Position numbers and translations under genes: made by a program
Assembly (NCBI GenBank): GCA_013361595.1
Contig: JABFXT010000007.1
Location: 1-8,000 of the forward strand
Direction of reading: 5' to 3'
DNA: 8,000 nucleotides
Source of the DNA: Nocardia sp.
GTDB taxonomy: Bacteria > Actinomycetota > Actinomycetes > Mycobacteriales > Mycobacteriaceae
Notes under the pieces: model-generated
Seen by the model: only the letters and a program-made list of their open reading frames with translations
Told to the model about the DNA's origin: nothing
The model's database searches: none
Shown: positions 5,585 to 8,000 of the stretch, in pieces
Layout: each line of letters opens with the position of its first letter
Position numbering within the stretch: position 1 is the first letter of the stretch

Positions 5585-5601
5585 GCACCGGCGGGGCTCA
5601 G
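5581..5601. terminator. Shared hairpin between convergent deoC and the DUF2993 gene
   Basis: CTGAGC (5581-5586) and GCTCAG (5596-5601) form a 6-bp stem with a 9-nt loop. Each arm contains one of the two stop codons (5582-5584 plus strand, 5598-5600 minus strand). The stem can form on both transcripts, so it may act as a compact bidirectional terminator. It is short and has no T-tract. Confidence 0.4.
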
Positions 5602-6323
5602 CAGCTCGCATCGCCCTCGGGGGCGGCCGGCAGCTCGGTCGGGCCGCCCCGCAGGTCCACCTGGATGCCGTTATCGGTGACGCGCAGCGCGGTCGGTTGC
5701 AGGCCCATCGGGTAGGTCTGCAGGCTCTCGGTCATCAAGTCCACGACGCCCTGCGCGAGATCGTCGGGAACTCCGATACCGAGGAATTGCGCCTGGGCCA
5801 CATCGATATCGACCTTGCCGTCCTTTATCTGCGGGGTGAGCTGCATGGCTCCGAAACCGCCCAGCACCTTCATGGTGAGCTGTCCGGTATCGGGGTCGGA
5901 CTGTACATCGCTGACCAGGCCCTGCAGTGTCCGGGAGATACCGGAGTTGCTCCAGGTGACATCGGCACTCGAGCTCCCGACCGAGCTGCCGCTGTTGCTC
6001 CCCTTGGCCATCTCGATATCGTGGAATCGGGCGTGGACCTGCATATCGACGGCCGGCCCGAATTCGTCGCCCTTACTGTCGACATCCATCCGCGAGACCT
6101 TGCCGTCCACCCAGGTGAGCAGTAGCGGTTTGGCACCGAAGCCGACGTCGATCTGTGATCCCATCTCTTTCTCGAACTGTGAACTGATACAGCTCGCGAT
6201 TCTGTGCCGCGCATACGCTTCACCGCCGATCAGCGCGGCCACCACGAGCACGATCACGGTGACCAGGGCGATCCCTACGGTCCGGCGACCGACCTTCGGG
6301 GCAGACAGGGACTTGGTGGGCAT
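5598..6323 (-). CDS. DUF2993 / LmeA-like phospholipid-binding membrane-anchored protein
   Basis: This 241-residue protein has a basic N-terminus, one membrane segment (about 15-34, GIALVTVIVLVVAALIG) and a large extracytoplasmic domain. The domain matches DUF2993 in pattern: a Cys-containing helix after the membrane segment, then repeated beta-strand stretches such as VDGKVSRMDVD (72-82) and KVDIDVAQAQF (170-180). M. smegmatis LmeA of this family binds phospholipid and takes part in lipomannan maturation; whether this protein does so is inference. Ser/Gly-rich residues 109-120 look like a flexible loop. Only two cysteines exist, Cys45 and the terminal Cys241. The start at 6323 has a weak GAAG-type site, and a CATAAT -10-like hexamer (6344-6349) lies upstream. 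It could be cleaved rather than anchored. Confidence 0.8.
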   Translation of the reverse strand: MPTKSLSAPKVGRRTVGIALVTVIVLVVAALIGGEAYARHRIASCISSQFEKEMGSQIDVGFGAKPLLLTWVDGKVSRMDVDSKGDEFGPAVDMQVHARFHDIEMAKGSNSGSSVGSSSADVTWSNSGISRTLQGLVSDVQSDPDTGQLTMKVLGGFGAMQLTPQIKDGKVDIDVAQAQFLGIGVPDDLAQGVVDLMTESLQTYPMGLQPTALRVTDNGIQVDLRGGPTELPAAPEGDASC

Positions 6324-6343
6324 ATTCGAGATTCTTCACGATG

Positions 6344-6349
6344 ATTATG
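6344..6349 (-). promoter_or_regulatory. Possible -10 element of the DUF2993 gene
   Basis: On the minus strand CATAAT matches five of six bases of TATAAT and ends 20 nt before the ATG at 6323. No good -35 is seen at the right distance, so confidence is low. The CRP-type palindrome lies about 90 bp upstream of the start point this would give. Confidence 0.3.
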
Positions 6350-6421
6350 TGCCGGCTCTGTGGACCGGTTGTGGACGCATGGTGAATGTGCCGACGTCAG
6401 CGCCGGTCCCGCCCATTATTT

Positions 6422-6437
6422 TGTGATTCGGGTCACA
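6422..6437. promoter_or_regulatory. CRP/GlxR-type binding site
   Basis: TGTGA-TTCGGG-TCACA is an exact match to the CRP-family consensus TGTGA-N6-TCACA, used in actinobacteria by GlxR and by CRP of mycobacteria. It overlaps the stop codon of the methyltransferase-like gene and lies about 100 bp upstream of the DUF2993 gene start, which is the likely target. Known family specificity supports the call; occupancy is inferred. Confidence 0.65.
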
Positions 6438-7251
6438 TGAACCCTTCCGCCTGTCCGGCGGGCGCGACCGCCGACCACGGAACGCTCAGGATGTTGTCCC
6501 GGAGGCGGCGCCGGTAAGCGTGCACCGGAAAGCCCTTTTCTCGCAGCAGGTCCGCCGCCGCCCGCCAGCGCACCCGTGGCCCGAAAACGGCGAGCGGCGC
6601 GGTATGCGACCAGGCGCGATCGGCCGCGCCGAGGAGGGCGTGCACACGTTCACCCGGCACATTGCGGTGGATCAGCGATTTGGGCAGGCGTTCGGCGAGA
6701 TCGGAGGGACGCTCGACGGTGAACGGATCCCAGGCGAGAGTCAGGGTGCGCGGGCCCGAACGATCCAGGACCACCCAGGCGCACCGGCGGCCGAGCTCGT
6801 CGCAGGTGCCCTCGATCAACAGCCCGCCCGGGGCCAGCCCGGACAGAATCGTCGACCACGCTCCGGGCACTTCGGACTCCGGATACTGTCGCAGCACATT
6901 GAACGCGCGGACCAGCGCCGGGCGCAGGCCCGCCAATTCGAAACCGCCGCGAGCGAAGAGAACACCGTCACGAGCCGGCACCACCCGCCCCGGGTCGATC
7001 TCCAGCCCCACCACCCGCACATCCGGGCGCACAGTGCGCAACCGGGTGGCCAGCTCCAAGGTCGTCCACGGCTGGGCCCCGTAACCGAGATCCACCACCA
7101 GTGGGTCGGCGGTATCGCGCAGCACCCCGGAGATCCGCGGATCCCCGATCAGCTGGCGGTCGCTGCGGCGCAGCCGGTTGGTCCCGGTGGTGCCGCGGGT
7201 GACGGTGCCGAGCGGAATGCTCAGCCGGCCGGTTTTTGCTCGTCCAGCCAT
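6433..7251 (-). CDS. Class I SAM-dependent methyltransferase-like protein
   Basis: This 272-residue protein has a Rossmann-type methyltransferase pattern. Motif I is VVDLGYGAQPWTT (52-64). The acidic end of strand two is VVGLEIDP (80-87), with Glu84/Asp86 placed to bind the SAM ribose. RAFNVLRQYPE (115-125) follows, and GGLLIEGTCDELGR (142-155) is the post-motif strand. Motif I has the variant GYGAQPW rather than GxGxG, as in a group of actinobacterial proteins annotated only as class I methyltransferases. The substrate is unknown and enzymatic activity unproven. Its start at 7251 lies inside the 3' end of the DUF2505 gene (31-bp overlap), so the two are probably cotranscribed. No better in-frame start lies shortly downstream. 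Its stop lies in the CRP-type box. Confidence 0.78.
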   Translation of the reverse strand: MAGRAKTGRLSIPLGTVTRGTTGTNRLRRSDRQLIGDPRISGVLRDTADPLVVDLGYGAQPWTTLELATRLRTVRPDVRVVGLEIDPGRVVPARDGVLFARGGFELAGLRPALVRAFNVLRQYPESEVPGAWSTILSGLAPGGLLIEGTCDELGRRCAWVVLDRSGPRTLTLAWDPFTVERPSDLAERLPKSLIHRNVPGERVHALLGAADRAWSHTAPLAVFGPRVRWRAAADLLREKGFPVHAYRRRLRDNILSVPWSAVAPAGQAEGFM

Positions 7252-7736
7252 TTCTGGGTCACTTCGGCCTCGGCACGGAACAGATCCACCAGATTCACCA
7301 GCATCAGCTGTTCCAGCCGCGGACCCATCATCGGAATGAACACTTTGGCTTCCGACGACATCCGCATGGTGCAGCCGGTATCGGTCGGGAACAGCCGCGT
7401 CGTGCCCGTGAGACTGCCGGGTCCGGCGGGGATGGAAGCCGAATACTTGCCCTCGACCTCGGGGCCGAACGGGCCGAAGCTCTCCTTGCGCGTGATGACC
7501 ATGTCCTTGCGCATCACCGACTGCGCGATCTCGGGCAAGGTCTCACGCGGCAGGATGTGGTGCAGGACCACCTCGATACCGTCCTCGCTCACATCCAGAC
7601 TGATGACCTCGTTCGGCGAGTACTTCCGCATCTCGACCATCCGGGCCTCCCAGTAGTCCCGGTCGGTCAGCGCCGCGTAGACCTCTTTGGTGGTGTGCAG
7701 CGGGTAGCGGGCGGAATAGTCCAGTCGGCGAGCCAT
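7221..7736 (-). CDS. DUF2505 domain protein (SRPBCC-like), copy 1
   Basis: This 171-residue protein is of the DUF2505 family, which resembles the START/SRPBCC lipid-binding fold. It begins ARRLDYSARYPLHTTKEVYAAL, has alternating strands through the middle (for example GTTRLFPTDTGCTMRMSSEAKV, 111-132, shown in parts), and ends with a long helix (about 139-166, including LVDLFRAEAEVTQKWLDE). Function is unknown; binding of a hydrophobic ligand is a reasonable inference from the fold. There is no signal peptide. A palindrome abuts the ATG and no Shine-Dalgarno is visible, while TAACCT 7 nt upstream suggests a leaderless message. A second family member lies immediately upstream on the same strand. 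Confidence 0.82.
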   Translation of the reverse strand: MARRLDYSARYPLHTTKEVYAALTDRDYWEARMVEMRKYSPNEVISLDVSEDGIEVVLHHILPRETLPEIAQSVMRKDMVITRKESFGPFGPEVEGKYSASIPAGPGSLTGTTRLFPTDTGCTMRMSSEAKVFIPMMGPRLEQLMLVNLVDLFRAEAEVTQKWLDEQKPAG

Positions 7737-7755
7737 GGGCGGTAGGTTACCGCCC
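7737..7755 (-). promoter_or_regulatory. Leaderless-type promoter within a palindrome before DUF2505 copy 1
   Basis: On the minus strand GGGCGGTA-ACC-TACCGCCC is a perfect 8-bp-arm dyad that ends directly against the ATG at 7736. It contains TAACCT (7744-7749), which fits TANNNT and ends 7 nt before the ATG, the spacing of leaderless actinobacterial starts. The dyad could be an operator over the -10, since it would not be transcribed if the message starts at the ATG. Confidence 0.45.
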
Positions 7756-7818
7756 GGACCTGCCGCGGCCGTGGGAGGCCGGGCAGGCCCGACCCGGTGA
7801 ACCAGCGGTCGGCCGCAA

Positions 7819-8000
7819 CTACGCCCGCTCGGCGATCCAGGTGTTGGTGAACTCGGTCTCCTCGGCCAGCAGTTCGGTGAGGCGTTCGCCGATGGCCTCC
7901 TCGATCTTGCGCCCGAACAGCGGAACCTTCACCTCGATCGTGCCGGAGATCTCGGCGACCGCGCCGGAGGGCTCGTCGGTGGCGGTGATGGTGCCGCGGA
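7819..8000 (-). CDS. DUF2505 domain protein, copy 2 (C-terminal part only)
   Basis: The gene runs off the window. The 59 visible C-terminal residues end in TEFTNTWIAERA with a TAG stop at 7819-7821. The frame is set by the first full codon at 7998. The region VKVPLFGRKIEEAIGERL, then LTELLAEETEF and TWIAE, parallels VFIPMMGPRLEQ, LVDLFRAEAEV and KWLDE of the neighbouring DUF2505 protein, so the two are tandem paralogues. The VPLFGRKIEE form is the more typical family ending. Nothing can be said about its start or promoter; it is too short for certainty alone, but the alignment with its neighbour supports it. Confidence 0.78.
   Translation of the reverse strand, partial: RGTITATDEPSGAVAEISGTIEVKVPLFGRKIEEAIGERLTELLAEETEFTNTWIAERA

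Noticed and set aside
4798..5715. Plus-strand 305-residue open frame overlapping deoC
   Set aside because: The translation is Arg/Gly low complexity; the overlapping frame carries all DeoC catalytic motifs.
6520..7656. Plus-strand 378-residue open frame antisense to the methyltransferase and DUF2505 genes
   Set aside because: No domain pattern; the minus strand has motif-bearing proteins, and the two-gene overlap explains the open frame.

Overview
The window reads as chromosome of a mycolic-acid actinomycete, most likely Nocardia or a close relative. The evidence is high GC with strong third-position GC bias, an HbhA-type adhesin behind an XRE regulator, and a gene order (XRE regulator, hbhA, DUF2516 protein, then deoC facing a DUF2993/LmeA-like membrane protein) that I recall from Mycobacterium tuberculosis as Rv0474 to Rv0479c. 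No phage, transposase, CRISPR, rRNA or tRNA was seen.

Layout. Positions 1-221 hold a 7-bp tandem repeat, a 120-bp GC-rich repeat and a promoter carrying two dyads. Next come the XRE regulator (222-713), translationally coupled to an hbhA-like gene (710-1393), a hairpin terminator (1411-1445), and a small DUF2516 membrane protein (1463-1759) that appears to be read from a leaderless promoter. At 1771-1890 the 120-bp repeat returns in inverted orientation, so a near-identical inverted pair brackets this three-gene block. About 340 bp without a convincing gene follows, holding several dyads. Then come an alpha/beta hydrolase (2233-3276), convergent purU (3284-4174, minus), a GNAT acetyltransferase (4278-4826, minus) and divergent deoC (4916-5584). 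deoC meets the DUF2993/LmeA-like protein (5598-6323, minus) tail to tail across one hairpin. Beyond a perfect CRP-type palindrome (6422-6437) lies a minus-strand group: a class I SAM-dependent methyltransferase-like protein (6433-7251), a DUF2505 protein (7221-7736), and the C-terminal end of a second DUF2505 protein (7819 to the window edge).

How the parts fit. The regulator and hbhA share one transcript, and the promoter architecture suggests autoregulation. purU (formate release from 10-formyl-THF) and deoC (deoxyribose phosphate breakdown) are separate housekeeping functions. HbhA-like, DUF2516 and DUF2993 proteins point to the cell envelope. The least explained signals are the inverted repeat pair with a covarying hairpin, the consensus CRP box over a stop codon, the dyads in the regulator promoter, and two leaderless-type starts. 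I do not see a new defence or mobile system here.
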